NCBI GenBank assembly: GCA_020072585.1 | Contig: JAIQGL010000001.1 | Span: 248,001-312,000, forward strand | DNA from: Terriglobia bacterium | GTDB taxonomy: Bacteria > Acidobacteriota > Terriglobia > Terriglobales > Acidobacteriaceae | Reading direction: 5' to 3' | DNA length: 64,000 nt | Shown here: in pieces, positions 43,318 to 50,603 of the stretch | Layout: every line of letters begins with the position of its first letter | Numbering within the stretch: the first letter of the stretch is position 1 | The notes under the pieces: model-generated | Databases searched by the model: none | Seen by the model: only the letters and a program-made list of their open reading frames with translations | Told to the model about the DNA's origin: nothing | Program-made: the position numbers and the translations under genes

Positions 43318-44346
43318 ATGGAGTCGGTGTATCAGAACGAAGAGGTTGTCAGCGAGGAGCAACTCACCCCACAGGAGCAGCTCCGCATGCAATGGCGGCA
43401 GCAGCCCGGTCCCATTCCATTTCTCCGCCAGAAAAATGTGATTGACCAGAATGCTGAACTGCTCCCCTTTGCGGCCACCGCCGGACTGCCGGGCTGGATC
43501 ACTCCCGGGCTTTTTGCGCTCCAGGGGCTGGTGCTGATTGCGGTGGTTCTCTCCGCCCTGAACTGGCAGATGACGCGCCACTCCGGCAAGCTGGAAGACG
43601 AAATTACCGCGCTACAGGCGAACGTGCAGATTGAGGTCAAGCGGCAGGAAGAAATCATTGCCGCCACGCAAGCGGAGATCAAAAGGATCTCAACCTCGGC
43701 CCATGAGACCTTCAAGCTGCGTTTTTCTGACCGGCCCCTGGGCCGCGCGGAGGCCCTGGCGTTTCTCGACGCTTCGCTTGCGGGAACGCAAAAATCTGAA
43801 GAGCAATACAAACAAAAGATGGCGGCGCAGGAGCGTGAGCTGCGCGCCCGGCAGAGCGCGCTGGCTGTTGCCAACTCCGGCAGCCCGCTGATCTTCTCGC
43901 TGGCATTGCTGATGGCTGCGGGCCTGTTCAGCAAGGGAGCGCAGAAAGACTTTTCCCGTAATCGCCACGCCCGCCGGCTGGCCGACTACTATCTCTACTT
44001 TGCCACCACGGAAGGCCTATGGCCCAACCTGGTGCTGCTGGCGTTTTTGCATGTGGCTTTAAGCGGCAACGCCTACGGCCTGAGCGGACTTTTCTTGAGC
44101 GTGGGCCCGCTCTTCTGGGTGGTCTTCTGGATCGGCTTCTATTTTCTGCTGCTGCGCTACTTTGTGATGTTGGCGCGTGAACTCTACAAGGCCATTCAGG
44201 TCCGGCAGCCCGCGAACGAATGGGCGCTGGATAACAGGATCCTGCTCCGTGTCCACAACAGCTTTCTGCTGGTCTTTGTGGGAATGGAAGCAGTGTTTCT
44301 GTCGCTGTGTTATGCGTTTTACATATTGCAGAAAAACCTGGTTTAG
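43318..44346 (+). CDS. Multi-pass membrane protein with a cytoplasmic coiled-coil segment
   Basis: 342 residues. A polar N-terminus (about 1-60; EEQLTPQEQLRMQWRQQPGP) precedes a membrane helix (FALQGLVLIAVVLSALNWQM), a helical coiled region of about 70 residues (LEDEITALQANVQIEVKRQE), and then about four to five further helices (IFSLALLMAAGLF; PLFWVVFWIGFYFLLLRYFV; LLVFVGMEAVFLSLCYAFYI). No family recognised. Only a weak ribosome-binding site is seen. It could be a cell-envelope scaffold; there is no neighbour to help. Confidence 0.55.
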   Translation: MESVYQNEEVVSEEQLTPQEQLRMQWRQQPGPIPFLRQKNVIDQNAELLPFAATAGLPGWITPGLFALQGLVLIAVVLSALNWQMTRHSGKLEDEITALQANVQIEVKRQEEIIAATQAEIKRISTSAHETFKLRFSDRPLGRAEALAFLDASLAGTQKSEEQYKQKMAAQERELRARQSALAVANSGSPLIFSLALLMAAGLFSKGAQKDFSRNRHARRLADYYLYFATTEGLWPNLVLLAFLHVALSGNAYGLSGLFLSVGPLFWVVFWIGFYFLLLRYFVMLARELYKAIQVRQPANEWALDNRILLRVHNSFLLVFVGMEAVFLSLCYAFYILQKNLV

Positions 44347-44357
44347 CCGCAGGCGAT

Positions 44358-44436
44358 TTAGCCGCGAATTTGCGCGAGTCAACATGAATCACTGCTTATT
44401 TTTCGATTCGCGCTTTTCGCGTTGATTCGCGGCTAA
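44358..44436. repeat. Inverted repeat TTAGCCGCGAAT
   Basis: TTAGCCGCGAAT (44358-44369) and ATTCGCGGCTAA (44425-44436) are perfect 12-bp arms around 55 bases, with further inner pairing (GCGCGAGTCAAC against GTTGATTCGCG). It overlaps the stop of the decarboxylase gene and may act as a transcript end. Confidence 0.6.
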
Positions 44437-45878
44437 TCCGATTTTGCCGCCAGCACCAGCAGCTCCCACGCCTCCATCACGTCTTTCCACGTGGTTTCAA
44501 GATTGCCGATCGCCAGCCGCAGCGTCAGTCTTCCGTTCAGCACCGTACTGGCGATGAAGACGCGGCCTGAAGCGTTGACCTTCTCCATGATCGCGCGGTT
44601 TTCATCGTCAGAACCTTTGTAGCGGAAGCAGACCACTGACAACGGCACAGGAGCGACGCGCTCAAACCTGGGGTGCGCATCCACCAGCGCCGCGAAGTCC
44701 TTGGCCCACTGGATGTGCGAGCGCAGCATGGCTTGAATGCGCTCGCGTCCGAAGTAGCGCATCACAAACCACAGCTTTAGAGCGCGAAAGCGATGGCCGA
44801 GCGGCACGCCGTAGTCCATCAGGTTGTGGGCGCGCGGATCATCCTGGGTCTTGAGATAATCTGGAGTGAGAGAGAAAGCCCGGCGCAGAATGTCCGGCCG
44901 TCGCGTGTAGAACGCGCTCAGGTCAATGGGCGTGAGCAGCCACTTGTGGGCATTGAGCACGAGCGAGTGCGCCCTTTCCGTTCCGGACATGATGTGTCTC
45001 TGCTCCGGCAGGACCGCGGCTGCACCGGCGTAGGCGCAATCCACATGCAGCCACAGGCCGTGCTTCTCCGCGATGTCCGCAATCTGCGGCACGGGATCAA
45101 TGCTGGTGGAAGAAGTTGTTCCTACCGTGGCTACAACGCAGAATGGCCGCTTGCCCGCTCGCTTGTCTTCTTCGATCATGCGCGCCAATTCGTCCGCACG
45201 CATGCGGAACTCGACGTCAGACGGGACCTTGCGAATATTCTTCTGGCCCACGCCGACGGCAATGGCCCCTTTTTCGATCGACATGTGTGACTGGTCTGAC
45301 ATGTAAAGGACCATGTCATTGCGGCTTCCCGTAGTCCGCGCTTCAGGGTCGAGCATTTCCCGCGCGCACACAATCGCGTGCATGCTGCTGGTGGAAGCTG
45401 TGTCATAGACGATGCCGAACCATTCGTCGGACAGGCCGATCCACTGGCGCAGCCAGTCCAGCGCGCGCTGCTCCAGCTCCGCTACCGCGGGAGAAGTTTT
45501 CCAGTGCAGTCCATTGGTGTTGAGCGCCGCGGCCAGCATCTCGCCCAGAATCGCCGGCGTTGATCCGGTGCAGGCAAAGTAGGCAAAGAAGCGTGGATGG
45601 TTCCACTGCGTGACCGCGGGCATGATCAGGCGGTCAAAGTCGCGCAGAATGGCGTCAAACGGCTCGCCCTGCTCGGGCGCCGATTGCGGTAGCGCGTCCA
45701 GCAGGTCGCCGGGTTTGGTCTGCGCCAGCACCGGCATTTCAGAAACGGAGCTCAAATATTTGGCGATCCAGTCCACGGTTTCATGGCCAGCGCGACGGAA
45801 ATCTTCTACATAGGCCTGCCAATCGCCTTCTTGTTTGGCGGCCGCGGCCGCAGTTTTATGGTCGGTAGTTTTGCTCAT
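44433..45878 (-). CDS. PLP-dependent aromatic-L-amino-acid decarboxylase
   Basis: 481 residues of the group II decarboxylase family. The PLP lysine is in LVLNAHKWLLTPIDL (Lys312); other landmarks are DQSHMSIEKGA (His198, stacking on PLP), GLWLHVDCAYAGAAAVL (Asp280 and the following Ala) and NHPRFFAYFACTGSTPAILG near the N-terminus. Substrates of family members are tyrosine, DOPA, tryptophan or phenylalanine; the exact one cannot be read. Its start overlaps the end of the VOC gene by four bases. The pair is divergent from the aromatic-biosynthesis attenuator operon, which supports a link to aromatic amino acid metabolism. Confidence 0.85.
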   Translation of the reverse strand: MSKTTDHKTAAAAAKQEGDWQAYVEDFRRAGHETVDWIAKYLSSVSEMPVLAQTKPGDLLDALPQSAPEQGEPFDAILRDFDRLIMPAVTQWNHPRFFAYFACTGSTPAILGEMLAAALNTNGLHWKTSPAVAELEQRALDWLRQWIGLSDEWFGIVYDTASTSSMHAIVCAREMLDPEARTTGSRNDMVLYMSDQSHMSIEKGAIAVGVGQKNIRKVPSDVEFRMRADELARMIEEDKRAGKRPFCVVATVGTTSSTSIDPVPQIADIAEKHGLWLHVDCAYAGAAAVLPEQRHIMSGTERAHSLVLNAHKWLLTPIDLSAFYTRRPDILRRAFSLTPDYLKTQDDPRAHNLMDYGVPLGHRFRALKLWFVMRYFGRERIQAMLRSHIQWAKDFAALVDAHPRFERVAPVPLSVVCFRYKGSDDENRAIMEKVNASGRVFIASTVLNGRLTLRLAIGNLETTWKDVMEAWELLVLAAKSD

Positions 45879-46303
45879 GCTTTTTCGCGCCGTGCTGACG
45901 GTGAATCGCCAAGCTCGCGGCCAATCTCCCAGTGATGTCCGAAAGGATCAACAATACGCCCCACACGCCAGCCGTGCATCTCGCTTACAGGAACCACCAC
46001 AGTTGCGCCGGCAGCGACTGCGCGCTTGAACATAGCGTCCGGATCGGCAACCGTCAGGACCATCCGCACGGTACCGCCGCCAAGCGACTCAGGACTGAAG
46101 TTGTGGTGCTGCGGAGATTCGTCGCCCAGCCAGAACTCCGCGCCGTTGACGGAAAGCCGTGCGACCACGGCCCCGTCAGGGGCATCAATGCGGAAGACCT
46201 CTGCTGCCCCAAACGCCGACTTGTAAAACTCAACAGCTTTGGCGCCCTGCCGGACGGAAAGCCAGGGTGCAATGGTGCACTGAAATGAAGAAATTGCTGT
46301 CAA
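45875..46303 (-). CDS. VOC-family (glyoxalase-like) protein
   Basis: 142 residues with the paired beta-alpha-beta-beta-beta modules of the vicinal oxygen chelate superfamily: PWLSVRQGAKAVEFYKSAFG, VARLSVNGAEFWLGDESPQH, MVLTVADPDAMFKRAVAAGA and GRIVDPFGHHWEIG. Metal ligands are not all evident, as in the PhnB-like subgroup. It starts the two-gene minus-strand unit with the decarboxylase (overlap ATGA). Whether it acts on a decarboxylase product is unknown. Confidence 0.8.
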   Translation of the reverse strand: MTAISSFQCTIAPWLSVRQGAKAVEFYKSAFGAAEVFRIDAPDGAVVARLSVNGAEFWLGDESPQHHNFSPESLGGGTVRMVLTVADPDAMFKRAVAAGATVVVPVSEMHGWRVGRIVDPFGHHWEIGRELGDSPSARREKA

Positions 46304-46347
46304 TGTGGCTCCTTAAAGAAGGATCTCATGTAAATTCGTTAACTTTC

Positions 46348-46377
46348 TTGACAACACCCGGGAATCTAGACTACTAT
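46348..46377 (+). promoter_or_regulatory. Promoter of the aromatic leader-attenuator operon
   Basis: TTGACA (46348-46353), spacer of 18 bases, TACTAT (46372-46377, four of six matches). Transcription would begin just before the leader peptide start at 46387, or within a few bases of it. Confidence 0.65.
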
Positions 46378-46386
46378 CCGCTGAGC

Positions 46387-46476
46387 ATGCACGCCAGCCG
46401 ATTTACCTTCGCGTTTACTTACCGCTACTACTTTACGGGTAGCGGCTACGCGGATGGTGTGCTGACAACGCAATAA
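46387..46476 (+). CDS. Phe/Tyr-rich leader peptide of an attenuator
   Basis: A 29-residue open frame starting MHASRFTFAFTYRYYFTGSG and continuing YADGVLTTQ: four Phe and four Tyr, clustered at residues 6-16. It precedes a Phe/Tyr-pathway operon and overlaps alternative RNA hairpins, exactly as in E. coli pheL/pheA or trpL. Low charged Phe- or Tyr-tRNA would stall ribosomes at the cluster and favour the antiterminator. There is no obvious ribosome-binding site other than GAG seven bases upstream, so translation could be weak. Confidence 0.8.
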   Translation: MHASRFTFAFTYRYYFTGSGYADGVLTTQ

Positions 46477-46533
46477 AAAGTTAGACATCATAAATCACCG
46501 CAAGCCGCGATCCCCGAAAGGGTCGCGGTTTTT
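46422..46533 (+). terminator. Attenuator: pause hairpin, antiterminator and intrinsic terminator
   Basis: Hairpin 1:2 pairs CCGCTAC (46422-46428, containing Tyr codons) with GTAGCGG (46439-46445). The antiterminator 2:3 pairs GCGGCT (46442-46447) with AGCCGC (46503-46508). The terminator 3:4 pairs CCGCGATCC with GGGTCGCGG (46505-46528, one wobble) and is followed by TTTTTG. Arms 1:2 and 2:3 exclude each other, as do 2:3 and 3:4, the layout of a classical ribosome-mediated attenuator. The terminator ends 20 bases before the chorismate mutase start. Confidence 0.85.
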
Positions 46534-46552
46534 GCTTTTCAGGGAGCTTTCT

Positions 46553-46960
46553 ATGAGCCAGCAGCAAAACGGCGCTGGAGACAAAACGCTGGACGAATGG
46601 CGGCGGCAGATCGACGCGCTGGATAGTGAGTTGGTCCGTTTGCTCAACCAGCGTGCCGCCATCGCGTGTGAAATTGCCGTGATTAAGGTTGCGGCGGGCC
46701 TGCCGGCGTATGACGGCAATCGTGAAAGCCAGGTTCTGGCCCGCGTGGCGCAAAAGAACCTGGGACCGCTCGACGAGCAGAGCATCACGGCGATCTTCCG
46801 CGGCATTATCCAGGAGACGCGCCGGCTGGGCACGCGGAGGATGGAAGCTTCTTCTGAAATCCCGAACCCTGAGCTTGCCGAAGGGGAGGGAACTCTACGT
46901 TCTTCGGGAACGGCGGGAAATCAGAAGTTGCATTCAGCGACGAGGAAGTCGTTTCAATAG
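46553..46960 (+). CDS. aroQ: Chorismate mutase, AroQ type
   Basis: About 135 residues from the ATG at 46553 (AGGGAG upstream). The AroQ helical fold is clear: LDEWRRQIDALDSELVRLLN, QRAAIACEIAVIKVAAGLPA and YDGNRESQVLARVAQKNLGP, followed by SITAIFRGIIQETRRLG. Arg of the first helix and RES near the middle belong to the active site of the family. It converts chorismate to prephenate for Phe and Tyr. After residue 105 the sequence becomes unlike the family and contains a REP-like phrase (PELAEGEG), which may be an insertion that altered the C-terminus. It stands first in the attenuator operon. Confidence 0.9.
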   Translation: MSQQQNGAGDKTLDEWRRQIDALDSELVRLLNQRAAIACEIAVIKVAAGLPAYDGNRESQVLARVAQKNLGPLDEQSITAIFRGIIQETRRLGTRRMEASSEIPNPELAEGEGTLRSSGTAGNQKLHSATRKSFQ

Positions 46961-47063
46961 GGATCCCTCACCCGCGATTGAGATCATGCGGCGCACGCAA
47001 GGGCATTGCTGTTGCGGGTTCGGGATTTCAGAAAAAGGGCAATGTCATAAAGGGAGCATTTTT

Positions 47064-48101
47064 ATGGTGATCAATATGGCAGCAGGCGCTTCAGAGGCGG
47101 AACTTCAGCACGTGATTGATCGGATCGTGGAATGCGGATTTCAACCGCACGTCACGCGCGGTGCGGAGCGGGCCATTGTGGCCGCGGTGGGCTCGGGCGG
47201 ATCGCGCATGGCGCTGGAAGCTCTCAAGGCTGCGCCCGGCGTGGAAGACGTTGTGCCCATCGCGCATCCATTTAAGCTGGTGAGCAAGCTGGCCAAGAGC
47301 GGACGCACGCAGGTCGACGTCGGCGGCGTGATGATCGGCGGTGAAGACGCTGTGGTGATTGCCGGGCCGTGTTCGGTTGAATCGCGTGAGCAGCTTTTCT
47401 CCACCGCTCGCGCCATCAAGGCCGCAGGCGCCACGCTTCTGCGCGGCGGAGCCTACAAACCGCGTACTTCGCCGTATGACTTCCAGGGCCTGGGCATTGA
47501 GGCCTTAAGGCTGTTGCGTGAGGTCCGCGAAGAAACCGGCCTGCCCGTGGTCACCGAGGTCATGAGCACGAATGACATCCAGCTCATCAGCGACCATGCG
47601 GACATGCTACAGGTGGGCGCGCGCAACATGCAGAACTATGACCTGCTGCGCCAGCTCGCCAAGGCCAGCAAGCCCATCCTGCTCAAGCGCGGCCCCTCGG
47701 CCAGCGTAAAAGAGTGGCTGCTGGCGGCGGAGTATCTTCTTGCCGGCGGCAACAGCAACGTGGTGCTGTGCGAGCGCGGCATCAAGACCTTTGAAAGCGA
47801 GATGACGCGCAACACGCTTGATCTGGCCGCCGTTGCGCTGGTGCGTGAACTTTCGCATCTTCCTGTGCTCGCTGATCCATCGCACGGCACCGGCAAACGC
47901 GAACTGATTGCTCCGGCAAGCCGTGCCGCGCTGGCCATTGGCGCTGATGGATTGATTATTGAAGTCCATCCCTGCCCGGAGCGCGCTCTCTCGGATGGCG
48001 CGCAGTCACTCAACCTGGAGGAATTCGCGCGGCTTATGAGCGGACTTTCCGCGCCGATCCGGAATGTGGCTGCCGCCGCAACAGTTGCAATGGGCAGGTA
48101 G
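47064..48101 (+). CDS. aroF: DAHP synthase, type I beta with N-terminal regulatory-like domain
   Basis: About 345 residues from the ATG at 47064 (AGGGAG upstream). Residues 1-75 ([40 protein letters not shown]) form the ferredoxin-like N-terminal domain found in Thermotoga-type and Bacillus-type enzymes, which binds aromatic amino acids for feedback inhibition. The TIM-barrel follows, with [61 protein letters not shown] and [16 protein letters not shown]. It condenses phosphoenolpyruvate and erythrose 4-phosphate into DAHP, the first step of aromatic biosynthesis. Being second in the attenuator operon places the first step and the Phe/Tyr branch under one control. Confidence 0.93.
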   Translation: MVINMAAGASEAELQHVIDRIVECGFQPHVTRGAERAIVAAVGSGGSRMALEALKAAPGVEDVVPIAHPFKLVSKLAKSGRTQVDVGGVMIGGEDAVVIAGPCSVESREQLFSTARAIKAAGATLLRGGAYKPRTSPYDFQGLGIEALRLLREVREETGLPVVTEVMSTNDIQLISDHADMLQVGARNMQNYDLLRQLAKASKPILLKRGPSASVKEWLLAAEYLLAGGNSNVVLCERGIKTFESEMTRNTLDLAAVALVRELSHLPVLADPSHGTGKRELIAPASRAALAIGADGLIIEVHPCPERALSDGAQSLNLEEFARLMSGLSAPIRNVAAAATVAMGR

Positions 48102-48182
48102 GAAGTGGCCGGGCGCATACGCGTTGCCTTTGCATGCTGACGGCTGGGTGCGGACAAGCTGTCATGTAGACTAATGCAACAC

Positions 48183-48279
48183 GGAAGCGCATGGGGTCCG
48201 GTGACCCTTCCGGTCTTCAAAACCGGCGAGAGTTAGCTTTGCTGGCTCTGGTGAGTTCGACTCTCACACGCTTCCGCCA
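48183..48279 (+). tRNA. selC: tRNA-Sec (selenocysteine), anticodon TCA
   Basis: 97 bases including an encoded CCA. The acceptor arm GGAAGCG (48183-48189) pairs with CGCTTCC (48269-48275); the anticodon arm is CCGGT-CTTCAAA-ACCGG with TCA in the loop; there is a long variable arm (GAGAGTTAGC ... GCTGGCTCT region) and the T arm GTGAG-TTCGACT-CTCAC. An extended acceptor/T stem, a long extra arm and TCA together define tRNA-Sec. It means the organism decodes UGA as selenocysteine; selA, selB and selD are not in the window. The 3' end of the gene is repeated downstream. Confidence 0.92.
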
Positions 48280-48672
48280 CTTTCTTGAACAGCCTTCTTG
48301 CAGAGATCCTTCGACTCCGCTTCGGCAGACCTCAGCGTCGCTCAGGATTTCGGCTGCGGGCTCAGACGCCCGCAAAACGCCTCAAGTTTCGACTCTCACA
48401 CGCTTCCGCCATTTTCTTGAACAGCCTTCTTGCAGAGATCCTTCGACTCCGTTTCGGCAGACCTCAGCGTCGCTCAGGATTTCGGCTGCGGGCTCAGACG
48501 CCCGCAAAACGCTCAAGTTCGACTCTCACACGCTTCCGCTATTTTCTTTAACAGTCTTCTTGCAGAGATCCTTCGACTCCGCTTCGGCAGACCTCAGCGT
48601 CGCTCAGGATTTCGGCTGCGGGCTCAGACGCCCGCAAAACGCCTCAAGTTCGACTCTCACACGCTTCCGCCA
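48256..48672 (+). repeat. Tandem array carrying four copies of the tRNA-Sec 3' end
   Basis: The 24-base segment TTCGACTCTCACACGCTTCC plus GCCA recurs at 48256-48279 (in the tRNA itself), 48388-48411, 48518-48541 (last bases GCTA) and 48649-48672. Periods are 132, 130 and 131 bases. The intervening roughly 107 bases are nearly identical in the three units, with TCCTTCGACTCCGCTTCGGC, CTCAGCGTCGCTCAGGATTT and a GCGGGCTCAGACGCCCGC palindrome. The units therefore repeat both a REP-like sequence and an attachment-site-like tRNA end. Confidence 0.9.
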
Positions 48673-48679
48673 ATTACGT

Positions 48680-49222
48680 TTAGGCCAGGTGCACGTTCGG
48701 CTCGGCTTCGGGCGCTGCGATACCTTCCGGCAATCGTCCGCCGTTATATTCCATCAGCCGGTTCTTCCATTTCAGAAAGTCGGTAATGGTCTGCGGCTCA
48801 ATACGGACTTCCACGCGGCGCAGGCTGGCCAGCAGCAGGTTCATCTCGCGCATCAGGCCGGTTTCACCGCGCTGGCTCTGGCGGCACGGCTTCACCGCCA
48901 TGCGGACTTCGCGGGATTTGCATTCCAGCAGTCCCCATTTCTTCGGCAGCTCGTCTGCCGTGATGAGCCCCTGCGGAACGAGATAGAAGCGCTCGCAACC
49001 CATGGCCAGCTCAGGATCTTTGCGGAAGGGCTTTTCGCGGTCGGCAAAAAAGTCGGCGCGTGAGACCTTGCACTCCACAATCACGGACCGGCATGCGCCT
49101 TTCCATGCGATCACGTCCGGCGTCTCGCCGCTGGCGCATGTCTGCTCTGAAAGGACAATGCCACAACGATATCTTCCGCGAAGCCACTGCTCGGCCATCC
49201 GTACAAGCTGCTGATGGGTCAT
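48680..49222 (-). CDS. PD-(D/E)XK-fold nuclease-like protein (MmcB-like)
   Basis: 180 residues. ETPDVIAWKGACRSVIVECK followed by VSRADFFADREKPFRKDPEL has the PD-...-(D/E)xK layout of the restriction-endonuclease fold (Asp, then ECK) as in MmcB/DNA-repair-like proteins. The N-terminal helix (QQLVRMAEQWLRGRYRCGIV) and C-terminal region are not diagnostic. It may cleave or bind DNA; the substrate is unknown. The gene ends eight bases from the last copy of the tRNA-Sec 3' end repeat, so it could have entered the site along with the array, or be the native neighbour. Confidence 0.6.
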   Translation of the reverse strand: MTHQQLVRMAEQWLRGRYRCGIVLSEQTCASGETPDVIAWKGACRSVIVECKVSRADFFADREKPFRKDPELAMGCERFYLVPQGLITADELPKKWGLLECKSREVRMAVKPCRQSQRGETGLMREMNLLLASLRRVEVRIEPQTITDFLKWKNRLMEYNGGRLPEGIAAPEAEPNVHLA

Positions 49223-49281
49223 GCTTCCTGTTGTAACGCAGAATCAGGCGGAGGGAAAGTATTTTGGGTGGGTCAAAGATA

Positions 49282-49317
49282 AAATCCACCACGGAGATAC
49301 GGAGGCACGGAGAAAAG
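49282..49317. repeat. Dispersed-repeat fragment ACGGAGGCACGGAGA
   Basis: CCACCACGGAGATACGGAGG followed by CACGGAGAAAAG is the widely distributed intergenic phrase with a short period of ACGGAGG/CACGGAG units; here only two to three units. Confidence 0.5.
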
Positions 49318-49602
49318 TTAGCGAGATGAACGCAGTGCTTGTTTTTTTAGTGCACGGGTCTGCGGCACGAGAAAGAAAAAACAGGTTTGCGCAGTAGGCC
49401 AATGAGTGGCCTGGAGGGGCAGGTTACGATGAGGTTTGCGAAAAGCTGAACGGGCTGCATCAAGGGCGGCGAGGGCGACAAAGCTGCTTAGACTACGCCT
49501 CTCGAGCTTCGCCGCTTTTTGCACAGCCTTGTATTCCTCAGTTGTAAAGTATGCGAACACCTTTTTACTGAGATCCTCGTCAGCTCTGCGCCGGGAGCGC
49601 AT
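49318..49602 (-). CDS. Ribbon-helix-helix-like small protein
   Basis: About 94 residues from the ATG at 49602. Residues 10-55 (SKKVFAYFTTEEYKAVQKAA, KLERRSLSSFVALAALDAAR) resemble the beta-alpha-alpha fold of CopG/DUF1778-type antitoxins and regulators: a short strand followed by two helices with the S-S-F-V turn. No partner toxin gene is adjacent. The C-terminal 40 residues are basic and probably unstructured. A DNA-binding role is inferred from the fold. Confidence 0.5.
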   Translation of the reverse strand: MRSRRRADEDLSKKVFAYFTTEEYKAVQKAAKLERRSLSSFVALAALDAARSAFRKPHRNLPLQATHWPTAQTCFFFLVPQTRALKKQALRSSR

Positions 49603-49731
49603 TGGCTCGGTTCTCTTCACGGAACAAAGTTTACACTGTCGGCCAAAGTTTGCCGCCAGGAAAGCATTCAAAAGAAGTAGAGCGCCGTAGGTGCGGCACC
49701 ATTTAGATCATAGGTGAGATTCCGCGCTCCC

Positions 49732-49947
49732 TTACAGGTCCCAAAAGATCGTTCTGAGGCTTACACCCAGGCCACCAGCCAGCAGTTCGATGTTCCGCAG
49801 ACATGGCTCCTGCTTGCCGGTTTCCACCAGTGAAACGTAAGGTTGCTCGACGCCCGCCTTTTCGGCCAGCGCGATCTGGCTCAGGCCTTTTTCTTCGCGC
49901 AATTGCCTGAGCCGTTCTCCAAAGCGATCACAAATATCCCTAGACAT
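49732..49947 (-). CDS. Minimal XRE-family regulator
   Basis: 71 residues, essentially one helix-turn-helix: RFGERLRQLREEKGLSQIAL, AEKAGVEQPYVSLVETGKQE, then LRNIELLAGGLGVSLRTIF. It begins 26 bases from a 34-bp perfect palindrome in its own upstream region, which is probably its operator. With only a DNA-binding domain and no partner gene, it could be the surviving part of a toxin-antitoxin or restriction-control module; the adjacent IS110 remnant may have removed the rest. Confidence 0.75.
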   Translation of the reverse strand: MSRDICDRFGERLRQLREEKGLSQIALAEKAGVEQPYVSLVETGKQEPCLRNIELLAGGLGVSLRTIFWDL

Positions 49948-49972
49948 GTATTCAGAATCAGGCTTAATATGT

Positions 49973-50006
49973 TTCTTGGTTATTCGCTATAGCGAATAAC
50001 CAAGAA
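49973..50006. promoter_or_regulatory. 34-bp perfect palindrome, probable XRE operator
   Basis: TTCTTGGTTATTCGCTA and its exact reverse complement abut without spacer (centre 49989/49990). The core TATTCGCTATAGCGAATA has the look of XRE and restriction-control operators. It sits between the XRE start and the transposase remnant, and overlaps the expected promoter of the XRE gene. Confidence 0.8.
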
Positions 50007-50603
50007 TTCGCTCGCTCAAGACTCCAAAGATGCAAGGTTGATTTCCGCCGTTGGATACAGAGGGAAGAGGCCACCTGCCGGCTGTGCCCGAATCGTTCGA
50101 TCTCACCCAACTCTTCCAGCAGTTTCCGTCCTGCCCTGGTCCACAGCTTGTGCTTCTGCTGCACTCCCAGATTCAACGCCAGGTGTTGCAACTGGTTCTT
50201 TACCTGCCGCCGCATCCCCACCAGCTTGTGCCGATGCACCAGTAACTACCGCAGATCTCTCTGTTCCTGGCTCGGTATCACAAACGCGGAAACCGCCCCT
50301 GGATCATCAACCGCAACAGCAACTCCGCATCCCGACGTCCGTCTCTGCTTTCTCACTTCCATCGCCCGAATCCGGCCTGCGTCCCCCAGCCACAGCTCGT
50401 GTCCCAGTTCCGCCAGCAAACGCTCAAACCACAACGTATTCCCGCAGGCTTCCATCCCTACCCGCACCGGACCGGATAATCCGCGGTACAACACCGCCAC
50501 TTCACTCCGCGCGACTCTTCGTTCCGTCTGCTCTCCTGTTTCTGTATCCACCATGGCGATTTGTTGAAAAACTCGGATGGAAATCACAGCCTATAATCTT
50601 CAT
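50007..50603 (-). pseudogene. IS110-family transposase remnant, frame-disrupted
   Basis: Reading from an ATG at 50603 with AAAGGAG upstream, the expected start MKIIGCDFHPSF breaks by a frameshift near 50570 into QQIAMVDTETGEQ. GMEACGNTLWFERLLAELGH and LWLGDAGRIRAMEVRKQ follow, typical of the DEDD domain of IS110 transposases. A compensating pair of frameshifts (about 50300-50350) interrupts a DAELLLRLMIQGRFPRL segment, and an amber codon at 50246-50248 replaces Gln before LLVHRHKLVGMRRQVKNQLQ. The C-terminal third of the element is missing; similarity ends at the palindrome. The remnant is old and inactive. Confidence 0.8.

Noticed and set aside
48256-48672. CRISPR array
   Set aside because: The repeats are 24 bases but the roughly 107-base spacers are identical copies of each other, and no cas gene is present; it is a tandem duplication of tRNA-end plus REP-like sequence.
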